Below are positions 1 to 8,438 of a stretch of 49,702 nt of DNA, piece by piece (the first letter of the stretch is position 1; every line of letters starts with the position of its first letter). The DNA is from an uncultured Pelagibacteraceae bacterium (GTDB lineage: Bacteria; Pseudomonadota; Alphaproteobacteria; Pelagibacterales; Pelagibacteraceae): assembly GCA_902541745.1 (NCBI GenBank), contig CACBRW010000001.1, positions 68,134-117,835 on the forward strand, read 5' to 3'. The position numbers were made by a program, and so were the translations under genes. The notes beneath the pieces are model-generated. The model did no database searches, was not told the DNA's origin, and was given only the letters and a program-made list of their open reading frames with translations.

Positions 1-537
1 TCTTTTGAAGATAAATATATTGAATTTAAATTAGCAACTGTAATAAGAGATAAATTTGAAAGAAACATACCTACAAGTTCAACAATAGATCAAAAAAACG
101 CAAATTTGTTTGGAAGTATAAAAAATAATTTAGTTGAAAATGTAAGTTTAAGTTATGATTTTTCTTTAGATAATGATTTTAACACATTTGACGCTCATTC
201 AGTAAACACGGAAATATCTATAAATAATTTTATAACCGAATTTAATTACCTTGAACAAAGTTCAAAATTTGGATCAAGTCATGTTCTATCTAATAAAACA
301 AGTTATAATATTGATAACAACAATTTAATTTCTTTTTCAACGAGAAGAAATAGAGAAATTGATTTAACAGAATATTATGATTTTAGTTATGAATATAAAA
401 ATGACTGTCTAACAGCTGGGATAAAGTATAATAAAACTTTTTATCAAGACAAAGATTTAAAACCAACTGAAAATTTATTTTTTACTATTACTTTAATTCC
501 TCTAACAAAATATGAAAGTAGTATTTATGATAGATAA
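1..537 (+). CDS. lptD: LptD, LPS-assembly outer-membrane protein, C-terminal part
   Basis: The frame is open from base 1 to the stop at 535-537, so 178 C-terminal residues are visible and the start lies upstream of the window. LptD is the outer-membrane beta-barrel that inserts lipopolysaccharide into the outer leaflet. The visible part is made of short alternating hydrophobic/polar segments of barrel-strand type, such as NLVENVSLSYDFSL, followed by loop-like polar turns. It has no motif specific enough alone; the call rests mainly on position, directly upstream of surA-pdxA-rsmA in the classical order. The 3' end overlaps surA by 11 or 26 bases depending on the surA start. Truncation is only the window edge. 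Confidence 0.75.
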   Translation, partial: SFEDKYIEFKLATVIRDKFERNIPTSSTIDQKNANLFGSIKNNLVENVSLSYDFSLDNDFNTFDAHSVNTEISINNFITEFNYLEQSSKFGSSHVLSNKTSYNIDNNNLISFSTRRNREIDLTEYYDFSYEYKNDCLTAGIKYNKTFYQDKDLKPTENLFFTITLIPLTKYESSIYDR

Positions 538-1462
538 AATTTCAAAGATACTTCTTATACTTATTTTAATAATTTTATTTCAAAAAAATTTAAATTCGAT
601 GGAAAATAAAATAATTATTAAAATTAATAATGAAATTATTACTAGTTTAGATTTGGATGAAGAAATTAAATATTTAAAAGCTCTAAACCCTGGTCTGAAT
701 AAATTGAATAATTATGAAATTATAGAAATTTCAAAAAAATCAATTTTAAGAGAAAATATAAAACAAATAGAAATTTTAAAAAATTTTGAGAATCCCAAAG
801 TACCAATAGAAATATTAAATAAATTGGTTGAAAATATTTACTCAAAAATAGGAATAAATAATTTAAAGGAATTCAAAAATTATCTAAATTCAAATCAAAT
901 AGACTACAGAAAAGTTTTAAATAAAATTGAAATAGAGGCTCTTTGGAACGAATTAATCTTTCTTAAATATTCAGACAAAATAAAAATAGACAAAAATAAA
1001 CTTTTAGAAGAAGTAAAAAAAAACATAAATAGAGAAAATAAATCTTATTTAATGTCTGAAATAATTTTTGAGATATCTCAATCAGAAACTACAAAAAATA
1101 AGTATGAAAAGATTAGAGATGCTATTGAAGACAAAGGTTTCGAAAATGCTGCTCTAATATATAGTATCTCTGAAACTGCAAATATAGGGGGGAAATTAAA
1201 CTGGATTAACGAAAGTTCTTTGAATAATAAAATTAGAAATATATTAAAATCAAAAAAAGAGAATGAAATTACAGAACCAATTACAATACCTGGGGGATTT
1301 TTGATCCTTCAAATTAATGAAATAAAATATACCAAATCTGAAAAAAATGTCGATGAAGAATTAGAAAAATTAATTAATATTAAAAAAAACAATCAACTAA
1401 ATCAATTTTCAAAAATTTACTTTAACAGAGTCAAAGAAGATATGAACATAAATGAAATTTAA
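512..1462 (+). CDS. surA: SurA-like periplasmic chaperone / peptidyl-prolyl isomerase
   Basis: Periplasmic chaperone expected to deliver outer-membrane barrel proteins such as LptD to the assembly machinery. A hydrophobic stretch at about residues 9-24 looks like a signal peptide or anchor. A SurA-type N-terminal region follows (KINNEIITSLDLDEEI at about 37-52). One parvulin-like domain lies at about 177-275, with the typical GGKLNWI and PGGFLILQI segments. At 316 residues it is much shorter than enterobacterial SurA (about 430), consistent with one rather than two isomerase domains. The start at 512 overlaps lptD by 26 bases; the ATG at 527 (residue 6) would begin right at the signal peptide and may be the true start. 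It overlaps pdxA by 11 bases. Confidence 0.85.
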   Translation: MKVVFMIDKISKILLILILIILFQKNLNSMENKIIIKINNEIITSLDLDEEIKYLKALNPGLNKLNNYEIIEISKKSILRENIKQIEILKNFENPKVPIEILNKLVENIYSKIGINNLKEFKNYLNSNQIDYRKVLNKIEIEALWNELIFLKYSDKIKIDKNKLLEEVKKNINRENKSYLMSEIIFEISQSETTKNKYEKIRDAIEDKGFENAALIYSISETANIGGKLNWINESSLNNKIRNILKSKKENEITEPITIPGGFLILQINEIKYTKSEKNVDEELEKLINIKKNNQLNQFSKIYFNRVKEDMNINEI

Positions 1463-2408
1463 ACCTATACTTATTGTTGCTGGTGAACCTAATAGTGTTT
1501 TTTTTGAAATTTTTTTTAAATCTTTAAAAAAATTAAAAATTAAAAGTCCTATAATTTTAATTGCATCCGAAAAATTATTAAAATTAGAAATGCAAAAATT
1601 TAATTTTAAAAAGAAAATAAAGCTATTAGATATAAAAAATTTACAATATAGAAAATTAGATAATAAATTTATTAATTTGATTAATATAAAATATAAAAAT
1701 TTAAATAAAATATCTCTTAGGTCAAATATATATATTTATGAATGCTTTGAAACAGCATTCAATATTATTAAACATTATAATTTAAATAAATTTATTAATG
1801 GACCAGTAAATAAAAATAAATTTCTAGATAAAAAATTTTTAGGAATGACTGAATATATTTCTCATAAATTTAAGATAAAAAAAAATGCAATGTTAATTTA
1901 TAATAAAGGGCTATCTGTATGTCCTGTAACAACTCATTTACCTTTGAAAAAAGTTGCAAAAAAAATTAATAAAGAATTAATTATTGAAAAAACAAAACTT
2001 ATCGATAACTTTTATAAAAAAAAAATAAAAAAAAGGCCAAGAATTGCAATATTGGGTTTAAATCCTCATTGTGAAAGTGTGGATATATTTAATGAAGAAG
2101 AAAAAATTATTAAACCCGCTATTAATATATTAAGAAAAAAAAGGTATCAAGTGTCTGGTCCATACTCAGCAGACACTATCTTTTTAAAGCAAAACCGATT
2201 TAAATATGATGTAATACTAGGAATGTATCATGATCAAGTTCTAACACCTTTAAAATCTTTATTTGAGTATAATGCAATAAATATTACTTTAGGACTTCCT
2301 TTTACTAGAATTTCTCCAGATCATGGGCCAAATGAGAAAATGAAAGGCAAAAACATTTCAAATCCACTTAGTTTAATAAAAGCAATTTCTTTTTTGGATA
2401 AAAATTGA
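1452..2408 (+). CDS. pdxA: PdxA-family 4-hydroxythreonine-4-phosphate dehydrogenase, divergent
   Basis: PdxA oxidises 4-phosphohydroxy-threonine in de novo pyridoxal phosphate synthesis. The three metal-binding histidines of the family are identifiable: H162 (VTTHLPL), H206 (GLNPH) and H260 (MYHDQ). The C-terminal SPDHGPN segment is also present. Several usually conserved pieces are altered: the N-terminal G(D/E)PxGIGPE reads GEPNSVFFE, the GHTE substrate motif reads GMTE (131-134), and the glycine-rich loop after GLNPHAGE is CESVDIFNEE. The gene is extremely AT-rich even for this window and rich in Lys, Asn and Ile. It sits in the classical surA-pdxA-rsmA order, overlapping both neighbours. 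It may be a working but fast-evolving enzyme or one with a changed substrate. Confidence 0.85.
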   Translation: MKFKPILIVAGEPNSVFFEIFFKSLKKLKIKSPIILIASEKLLKLEMQKFNFKKKIKLLDIKNLQYRKLDNKFINLINIKYKNLNKISLRSNIYIYECFETAFNIIKHYNLNKFINGPVNKNKFLDKKFLGMTEYISHKFKIKKNAMLIYNKGLSVCPVTTHLPLKKVAKKINKELIIEKTKLIDNFYKKKIKKRPRIAILGLNPHCESVDIFNEEEKIIKPAINILRKKRYQVSGPYSADTIFLKQNRFKYDVILGMYHDQVLTPLKSLFEYNAINITLGLPFTRISPDHGPNEKMKGKNISNPLSLIKAISFLDKN

Positions 2409-3190
2409 TCAAAGCAAAAAAAAGTTTAGGTCAAAATTTTTTAATTGATAAAAATATTTTAGAAAAAATCGTGAGTATAGTTGATATAAAAGACAAAAAT
2501 ATACTTGAAATTGGGCCGGGTACTGGAAATCTCACATCCTGCATACTTGAAAAAAAACCAAAAAAAATTTTTGTAATTGAAAAAGATAATGAACTCGCAG
2601 AGAAACTTAAAAATAAATTTAATAATCAGTTAACAATTTTTAATAATGATGTTTTAAAGATAGATGAAAATAATATGTTTAAAGGTAAGCTAACTGTTTT
2701 TGGTAATCTGCCTTACAACATCTCAACTGAAATTCTAAGTAAATGGATAATCAATTTAAAAGATAATTTTTGGTTTGAGTCGTTAATTCTGATGTTTCAA
2801 AAAGAAGTAGCTGACAGAATAATAGCTAAATTCAATACTTCTAATTATGGACGATTATCAATTATTTCTAATTGGAAATTAAATGTGAAAAAAATATGTG
2901 ATATCAAGCCTAACGCTTTTTCTCCAAAACCAAAAATAGATAGCTCTTTATTGTTTTTTTCTCCAAAAAAAGATTTTATAAAAATCAATGATGCAAATAA
3001 TTTAGAAAAAATTACAAGAATTTTTTTTAATCAAAGAAGAAAAATGATAAAAAAACCTTTCAATCAACTGTTTAATGGTGATCAAAAAATTTTAGATAAA
3101 TTGAAAATTGATTTAAATTTAAGACCACAAAACTTAAATTTAGATACTTATTATAAACTTGCATATGAATACGAAAATTTAAGAGGTTAG
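2405..3190 (+). CDS. rsmA: 16S rRNA (adenine1518/1519-N6)-dimethyltransferase RsmA (KsgA)
   Basis: Methylates two adjacent adenines in helix 45 of 16S rRNA using S-adenosylmethionine, late in small-subunit assembly. Motifs: the N-terminal [11 protein letters not shown] signature (5-15), the SAM-binding [10 protein letters not shown] at about 36-45, and the catalytic NLPYNIST motif at about 100-107. Length 261 is normal. The start is a TTG at 2405 embedded in the pdxA stop (ATTGA), giving a 4-base overlap and suggesting translational coupling. The 3' end overlaps the convergent gmk by 12 bases with no terminator between them. Confidence 0.96.
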   Translation: MIKAKKSLGQNFLIDKNILEKIVSIVDIKDKNILEIGPGTGNLTSCILEKKPKKIFVIEKDNELAEKLKNKFNNQLTIFNNDVLKIDENNMFKGKLTVFGNLPYNISTEILSKWIINLKDNFWFESLILMFQKEVADRIIAKFNTSNYGRLSIISNWKLNVKKICDIKPNAFSPKPKIDSSLLFFSPKKDFIKINDANNLEKITRIFFNQRRKMIKKPFNQLFNGDQKILDKLKIDLNLRPQNLNLDTYYKLAYEYENLRG

Positions 3191-3811
3191 TTTTTCAACA
3201 TGATCTCTTATATATTGTAAATCATAATCTCTAGAGCCATTGTTTATAACTGCATCAATCAAATTTGAAATTTTTAAATAACAATCATTTAGATCGTTAT
3301 TAATAACAACGTAATCATAATTTATCCAGTGTAAAACATCCCTTTCAAATTGTTTCATTCTTTCTTCTGCTATTTTTTTTTCATTTACATGACGTTTGGA
3401 CAATCTTTCAAATAACACTTTTTTACTAGGGGGTAAAATAAAGAAAGTGATTAATTTATAATCCAATTTTTTATTCTTAATTTGATCAGCACCTTGCCAG
3501 TCAATATCAAAAAGGACGTTTTTACCCTTATTAAGTTTATCTATAACTGGGGTTCTTGTTGTTCCATAAAAATTATTAAAAACTTTCGCATATTCAAGAA
3601 ATTCTTCATTTTTAATCAATCTTTTGAAATTTATTTCATCTACAAAAAAATAATCTTCATTTTGATTTTCGTTTGGTCTGGGTTGTCTTGTGGTGTGTGA
3701 TATAGAAATTTCAAAATTATCTTTTTCAGATAACTTTTTAACTAAGGTAGTTTTGCCTGCTCCTGATGGAGAGGATAATATTATCATTATCCCATCTTTA
3801 TCTGATGGCAT
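3179..3811 (-). CDS. gmk: Guanylate kinase
   Basis: Phosphorylates GMP to GDP with ATP in the cytoplasm. The P-loop [11 protein letters not shown] lies at residues 13-23, followed by the [14 protein letters not shown]-binding stretch and the guanylate-kinase core [15 protein letters not shown] and FILPPS. The length of 210 is typical. It is the last gene of the leftward run fabD-fabG-acpP-gmk, 8 bases after acpP. In most alphaproteobacteria fabF, mltG and a yicC-type gene stand between acpP and gmk; here they are absent. Its 3' end overlaps rsmA on the other strand. Confidence 0.97.
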   Translation of the reverse strand: MPSDKDGIMIILSSPSGAGKTTLVKKLSEKDNFEISISHTTRQPRPNENQNEDYFFVDEINFKRLIKNEEFLEYAKVFNNFYGTTRTPVIDKLNKGKNVLFDIDWQGADQIKNKKLDYKLITFFILPPSKKVLFERLSKRHVNEKKIAEERMKQFERDVLHWINYDYVVINNDLNDCYLKISNLIDAVINNGSRDYDLQYIRDHVEKLTS

Positions 3812-3819
3812 TAAAATTT

Positions 3820-4059
3820 CTAATTAGCTTTTCCTTCGATAAACTTAACTGCATCTCCTACAGTTAAAATTTTCTCAGCTTCACTATCTGAAATTTCAGA
3901 TCCAAATTCTTCCTCAAAAGCCATCACTAATTCTACTGTATCTAAACTGTCAGCTCCTAAATCGTCTATAAAACTTGACTCCTCAGTAACTTTTGCCTCG
4001 TCGATACCCAAGTGATCAGCTACAATTTTTTTTACTTTGCTTGAAACGTCTTCTGACAT
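3820..4059 (-). CDS. acpP: Acyl carrier protein
   Basis: Carries growing acyl chains on a 4'-phosphopantetheine arm during fatty-acid synthesis. The 79-residue protein is very acidic and has the attachment motif DLGADSLD with the modified serine at S38. Helix II/III sequence [12 protein letters not shown] is canonical. It lies between fabG (48 bases upstream) and gmk in the leftward fatty-acid operon. Confidence 0.98.
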   Translation of the reverse strand: MSEDVSSKVKKIVADHLGIDEAKVTEESSFIDDLGADSLDTVELVMAFEEEFGSEISDSEAEKILTVGDAVKFIEGKAN

Positions 4060-4107
4060 ATTGATCCTTTTTGTTATAAATTCTTAATAGTTTAAAAACC
4101 TATTTTG

Positions 4108-4845
4108 TCAAGCCATATACATGCCTCCATTAACATGTAAAGTTTCTCCATTTATATAGCTTGATTGATTTGAACATAAGAAAAGTACTGCATTTGCAAT
4201 GTCATCTGGTTCACCTAGCCTTGCCGAGGGAATTTTTGACATTATAGCATCTTTAAACTTATCATCTATTTTATTTGTCATTGCTGTTTTTATAAATCCA
4301 GGAGATATACAATTTATGTTAATGTTTTTTTTTGCATATTCTAATGCCAAACTCTTTGACATTGCAATTATGCCAGCCTTCGATGCAGTGTAATTGGCTT
4401 GCCCCAAATTCCCAGTATGGCCTACAACTGATGTTATATTAACAATCTTACCAGCTTTATTTTTAAGCATTTTTTTAATTGCAAATTTGCTCATTAAAAA
4501 AGTTGACGTTAAATTAATATCAATTACTTTTTGCCATTCTTCTAGATTCATTCTTATTGCTAAATTATCCTGAGTAATACCTGCATTATTAATTATACAA
4601 TCTAAACTTCCACCAAGTTCTTTTGTTGCGTTTTCTATAAATTCTTCGATTTTATCACTATTAGAAATGTCAAACTGCAATATTTTAATATTCGAATATT
4701 TACTTTTAATCTCTTTAAGTTTTTCTATTTTAGTACCTGAGGCTAAAATATTTGCTCCAGTCTGATTTAATTTTTGAATTATTGAATTTCCAATTCCACC
4801 TGAAGCACCTGTAACAATAATATTTTTACCTTTTAAGTCTGTCAT
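4108..4845 (-). CDS. fabG: 3-oxoacyl-[ACP] reductase FabG
   Basis: NADPH-dependent reduction of 3-oxoacyl-ACP, the first reductive step of the elongation cycle. It is a classical short-chain dehydrogenase: cofactor motif TGASGGIG at 12-19, NNAG at 86-89, and catalytic N111, S139, Y152 and K156. The C-terminal motif NGETLHVNGGMYM is typical of FabG. The start overlaps the fabD stop by 4 bases (ATGA), as in a coupled operon. Confidence 0.97.
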   Translation of the reverse strand: MTDLKGKNIIVTGASGGIGNSIIQKLNQTGANILASGTKIEKLKEIKSKYSNIKILQFDISNSDKIEEFIENATKELGGSLDCIINNAGITQDNLAIRMNLEEWQKVIDINLTSTFLMSKFAIKKMLKNKAGKIVNITSVVGHTGNLGQANYTASKAGIIAMSKSLALEYAKKNININCISPGFIKTAMTNKIDDKFKDAIMSKIPSARLGEPDDIANAVLFLCSNQSSYINGETLHVNGGMYMA

Positions 4846-5759
4846 AATTTCAAACTCTCAATATCATTTTGACTATTAATTGCATCAATTTTAACATCTC
4901 TACTAATTCTTTTTATCAAACCTGACAAAACTTTCCCAGGTCCAATTTCAATAAAATGGTTTACATCATTTTCTATCATATTAATTACACTTTCTCTCCA
5001 TCTAACTCTATTCTCTATTTGCCTAATTAAGAGATTTTTGAGCTCATCAAGGTCTCTAATTTCTTTAGCAGTTACATTTGAAATTAATTTATTTTGTCCG
5101 CTTAGAAAATTAAGTTTGTTTAATTCCTCTGACATAATTTTTGTAGCATTATTCATTAAATTACAATGAAATGGTGCGCTTACGGGTAGTTTAATATTTT
5201 TAATTGAATTGTCCTTTAAAATTTGAATTAACTTTTCTAAATCTGCTATTTTTCCACTTAAAACAATTTGACCTTCAGAATTATCATTTGCAATTTGCAC
5301 TTTTAATTTTTCTGTTAAAATTTTTTCAATTGTATCAACTGTTGAACCTAATACTGCAACCATACCTCCTTCTCCCTTTGGGACAGAATTTTGCATAGCG
5401 TCTCCCCTTATTCTTAATATTCTCAAGGTTTCTTTGAAATCTAAATATCCTGCACAAGATAAAGCTGAATATTCACCTAAAGAGTGTCCAGCAAAATATT
5501 TGGCTTTATTTAAATCCAAATTAAATTCCATTTTAACTACACTAAATATTGAGTAACTAATTAAGAATATTGCTGGCTGGGTATTTGTAGTTAAATCTAA
5601 CTCTTCTTTTGGTCCTTCTAGGATTAGCTTAGAAATAGAAAAATTGAGTGTATCGTCTGCTTCTTTAAAGAGATTTTTAACTAAATCAAACTTATCATAC
5701 AGCTCTTTTCCCATACCAACCATCTGTGATCCTTGACCTGGAAAAACTACTGAAAACAT
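4842..5759 (-). CDS. fabD: Malonyl-CoA:ACP transacylase FabD
   Basis: Transfers malonyl groups from CoA to acyl carrier protein, supplying the extender unit for fatty-acid synthesis. The N-terminal PGQGSQMVGMG (7-17), the nucleophile motif GHSLGEY with S93, and the APFHCNLM segment with the catalytic histidine are all present. Length 305 is normal. It is the first gene of the leftward fabD-fabG-acpP-gmk run and is divergent from rpsF across 86 bases. Confidence 0.97.
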   Translation of the reverse strand: MFSVVFPGQGSQMVGMGKELYDKFDLVKNLFKEADDTLNFSISKLILEGPKEELDLTTNTQPAIFLISYSIFSVVKMEFNLDLNKAKYFAGHSLGEYSALSCAGYLDFKETLRILRIRGDAMQNSVPKGEGGMVAVLGSTVDTIEKILTEKLKVQIANDNSEGQIVLSGKIADLEKLIQILKDNSIKNIKLPVSAPFHCNLMNNATKIMSEELNKLNFLSGQNKLISNVTAKEIRDLDELKNLLIRQIENRVRWRESVINMIENDVNHFIEIGPGKVLSGLIKRISRDVKIDAINSQNDIESLKL

Positions 5760-5784
5760 ATAAAAAAACTAATTTTTTTGCCTT

Positions 5785-5813
5785 TTTAACTATTGTAATT
5801 GAACTTTTATAAT
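5785..5813 (+). promoter_or_regulatory. Predicted sigma70 promoter for rpsF-rpsR-rplI
   Basis: In the 86-base gap between divergent fabD and rpsF there is TTTAAC (5785-5790), a 17-base spacer and a perfect TATAAT (5808-5813). Initiation would fall near 5820, leaving a leader of about 25 bases before the rpsF ATG at 5846. It is seen by eye only; the high AT content makes chance -10 matches common. Confidence 0.5.
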
Positions 5814-5845
5814 AGTATATCCTCACTTTTTATTAAAGAACTTAA

Positions 5846-6199
5846 ATGAATTTATACGAACATACTATAATCGCTAGACAAGATACATCGCCAAGTGAAT
5901 TAAAGCAATTAATGGAAAAATATTCTAAAATTGTTGAAAAAAATAACGGTGAAGTTGTTAAAACTGAAAATTGGGGACTGCTAAATCTATCTTATTTAAT
6001 TAAAAAAAACAAAAAAGGTAGCTACATACACTTTAAAATAAAAGGGAATGGTACAGTGATTGATGAATTAGAGAAAAATGAAGCTATTGACAAAAAATTG
6101 TTACGATATTTAACAGTTAAAGTAAAAAAATTCGATTTGGAAGCAAACTATTTTGGGAAAAAAGAAGATAGTGAAAAAAAAGAAAGTATTAAAAATTAA
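5846..6199 (+). CDS. rpsF: 30S ribosomal protein S6
   Basis: Small-subunit protein that binds 16S rRNA as a heterodimer with S18. It opens with [13 protein letters not shown] and has the family segments [18 protein letters not shown] and LLRYLTVKV. Length 117 is normal, with a lysine/glutamate-rich tail. It overlaps rpsR by 1 base (TAATG), in the standard rpsF-rpsR-rplI order. Confidence 0.97.
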   Translation: MNLYEHTIIARQDTSPSELKQLMEKYSKIVEKNNGEVVKTENWGLLNLSYLIKKNKKGSYIHFKIKGNGTVIDELEKNEAIDKKLLRYLTVKVKKFDLEANYFGKKEDSEKKESIKN

Positions 6200-6471
6200 T
6201 GCCAAAAAGACAAAGTGGAAATAAAAAAGGTAAACAAAGTAACTTTGCAAAGTTAAGTATTTTTCAGCCAAGTAAATATAAATTTAAAAAGACTTGTCCA
6301 TTATCTGTAAAAGGTGCGCCTCAAGTGGATTACAAAAATATCAAATTATTAAAAAAGTATGTGTCTGAAAATGGTAAAATACTACCTACAAGAATTACGA
6401 ACGTTTCTCAAAAAAAACAAAGAGAACTCTCTATTTCAATTAAAAGAGCTAGAAATTTAGCATTAATATAA
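6199..6471 (+). CDS. rpsR: 30S ribosomal protein S18
   Basis: Small-subunit platform protein, partner of S6. The family core is visible: [19 protein letters not shown] followed by [16 protein letters not shown] and the basic [10 protein letters not shown] end. Length is 90 with a basic N-terminal tail. It is translationally coupled to rpsF and followed by rplI after 1 base. Confidence 0.98.
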   Translation: MPKRQSGNKKGKQSNFAKLSIFQPSKYKFKKTCPLSVKGAPQVDYKNIKLLKKYVSENGKILPTRITNVSQKKQRELSISIKRARNLALI

Positions 6472-6472
6472 A

Positions 6473-6931
6473 ATGAAAATTATTTTATTAGAAAACATCA
6501 AAAGAATAGGGTCTATTGGTGAAATAATAGATGTGAAAAGGGGTTTCGCTAGAAACTTTCTTATTGCAAACAAAAAAGCACTTTATGCTTCTAAAGAAAA
6601 TATAAAAGAAGTTGAAAAAATTAAAGCTGAGTTATCTAAAAAAGATAATGAAAAGAAAAAAAAAGCCTCACAAATTTATGAGCAAATTAATGGTAATGAG
6701 TATTCCATCAAGAAATTAACTACAGAAAACAACGAGTTGTATGGTTCTGTCAAACCAACTGAAATCTCAAAGATTATTCAAGAAGACAACAAAATAGATA
6801 TTAAGCCCTCAATGATACAACCAGTTGAAGAAATAAAATCTTTGGGTAAATTTAAGGTAAAGATTTCTTTACACTCAGAAGTTGATGCTGAAATTACAAT
6901 AAATGTTTCTTCTGCTGAAACAATTCAATAA
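6473..6931 (+). CDS. rplI: 50S ribosomal protein L9
   Basis: Large-subunit protein at the base of the L1 stalk. The N-terminal domain has the hallmark MKIILLENIKRIGSIGEI and GFARNFLI segments. A lysine/glutamate-rich connecting helix (about 43-75) and a C-terminal domain follow, giving the two-lobed dumbbell shape. Length 152 is normal. It closes the S6-S18-L9 group and is followed after 67 bases by dnaB. Confidence 0.97.
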   Translation: MKIILLENIKRIGSIGEIIDVKRGFARNFLIANKKALYASKENIKEVEKIKAELSKKDNEKKKKASQIYEQINGNEYSIKKLTTENNELYGSVKPTEISKIIQEDNKIDIKPSMIQPVEEIKSLGKFKVKISLHSEVDAEITINVSSAETIQ

Positions 6932-6998
6932 TTATACATTTTTTTCCCCAGCACCAATTTGCAATTTAATTTAAACTTTTTTCATGTAAATTTATTTC

Positions 6999-8417
6999 AT
7001 GGAAAACAATTTAAGTATAGTTAAAGATCAATTTAAAGAATTACCAAATAACATTGAAGCTGAACAAGCTGTTATAGGATCTATCCTTGTAAGTAATGAT
7101 ATTTTTGACGAAATAAATACTATAATTTCAAGTATTAATTTTTATGACCCAATGCATCAAAAAATATTTGAGGCAGTTGAAATTCTTATCTACAAAGGAA
7201 TGTTGGCCAACCCAATTACTTTAAAAAATTATTTTGAAAATGAAAAAGATGATCTAAACGTTCCTGAATATTTGGTTAAGATCACAAAATTTTCTACATC
7301 AGTAAGACAGGCAATAGAATATTCAAAAATAATTTACGACATGTTTGTTAGAAGAGAATTAATCAAAATTTCTGAACAAACTATTGATAGTGCAAAATTA
7401 AACGACCTTGATACCAACGGACAATCTATAATTGAAAGTTCTGAGAGATTACTATTCGATTTAGCTGAAAAAGGTTCTTTCAATTCTTCTTTAGTAAAAT
7501 TTGATGAAGCGATGAAACAAACAATTGAAATGGCTTCAGCTGCGTATAAGAATGATGAAGGAATTGTTGGAGTTCCAACTGGTTTAAGAGATTTAGATGA
7601 TAAGCTCGGTGGTTTACACCAATCAGATTTAATTATTATTGCTGGTCGACCATCGATGGGTAAAACTTCACTAGCAACAAATATTGCATTTAATGCGGCT
7701 CAAAAACTACAAGAGAATGGCAAGAAATCTTCTATAGCTTTCTTTTCACTTGAAATGTCTTCAGAACAATTATCTACCAGAATTATTTCTGAGCAAGCAA
7801 GAATAAGCTCTAACGATATAAGAAGAGGAAGAATATCTGACGATCAGTTTGACAAGTTTTTAGAAACATCGAAAAATATTTCTGAATTGCCTCTTTATAT
7901 TGATGAAACCCCAGCCATAAGTATTGCAGCATTGAGTAATAGAGCAAGACGTATAAAAAGGCTTTTTGGCCTTGATATGATAGTGGTTGATTATATCCAG
8001 CTAATGAGAGGAACTACATTTAATAAAGATGGAAGAGTTCAAGAAATCTCTCAAATCACTCAAGGACTTAAAGCAATAGCTAAAGAACTTTCTGTTCCTG
8101 TGGTTGCTCTTTCGCAGCTTTCTCGACAGGTAGAACAAAGGGATGATCATAAACCACAATTGTCAGACTTAAGAGAATCTGGATCTATTGAACAAGATGC
8201 TGATGTTGTAATGTTTGTTTATAGAGAAGGATATTATTTACAAAGAAAAGAACCAAAAGAAGCCACAGTTGAACATGCAGAGTGGCAAGCAAAAATGAAT
8301 GAGGTTGCACATTTGGCTCAAATTATAATTGGGAAACAAAGGCACGGCCCTATTGGTAATGTAACTCTTGAATTTGAGGAAAGATTTACAAAATTTAAGG
8401 ATACTCAATTAAGTTAA
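6999..8417 (+). CDS. dnaB: Replicative DNA helicase DnaB
   Basis: Hexameric 5'-3' helicase that unwinds DNA at the replication fork. The N-terminal domain contains NIEAEQAVIGSIL (18-30). The RecA-like domain has Walker A AGRPSMGKTS at about 214-223, Walker B DMIVVDYIQLM, and the DnaB motifs SQLSRQVEQR and SDLRESGSIEQDADV. Length 472 is normal and no intein is visible. It follows rplI, a common bacterial arrangement. The 67-base gap before it shows no clear terminator. Confidence 0.98.
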   Translation: MENNLSIVKDQFKELPNNIEAEQAVIGSILVSNDIFDEINTIISSINFYDPMHQKIFEAVEILIYKGMLANPITLKNYFENEKDDLNVPEYLVKITKFSTSVRQAIEYSKIIYDMFVRRELIKISEQTIDSAKLNDLDTNGQSIIESSERLLFDLAEKGSFNSSLVKFDEAMKQTIEMASAAYKNDEGIVGVPTGLRDLDDKLGGLHQSDLIIIAGRPSMGKTSLATNIAFNAAQKLQENGKKSSIAFFSLEMSSEQLSTRIISEQARISSNDIRRGRISDDQFDKFLETSKNISELPLYIDETPAISIAALSNRARRIKRLFGLDMIVVDYIQLMRGTTFNKDGRVQEISQITQGLKAIAKELSVPVVALSQLSRQVEQRDDHKPQLSDLRESGSIEQDADVVMFVYREGYYLQRKEPKEATVEHAEWQAKMNEVAHLAQIIIGKQRHGPIGNVTLEFEERFTKFKDTQLS

Positions 8418-8438
8418 TTTCCAATATAAAGAGCTTGA

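Noticed and set aside
1..537. Broken lptD pseudogene
   Set aside because: The frame is open to base 1, so truncation is from the window edge only.
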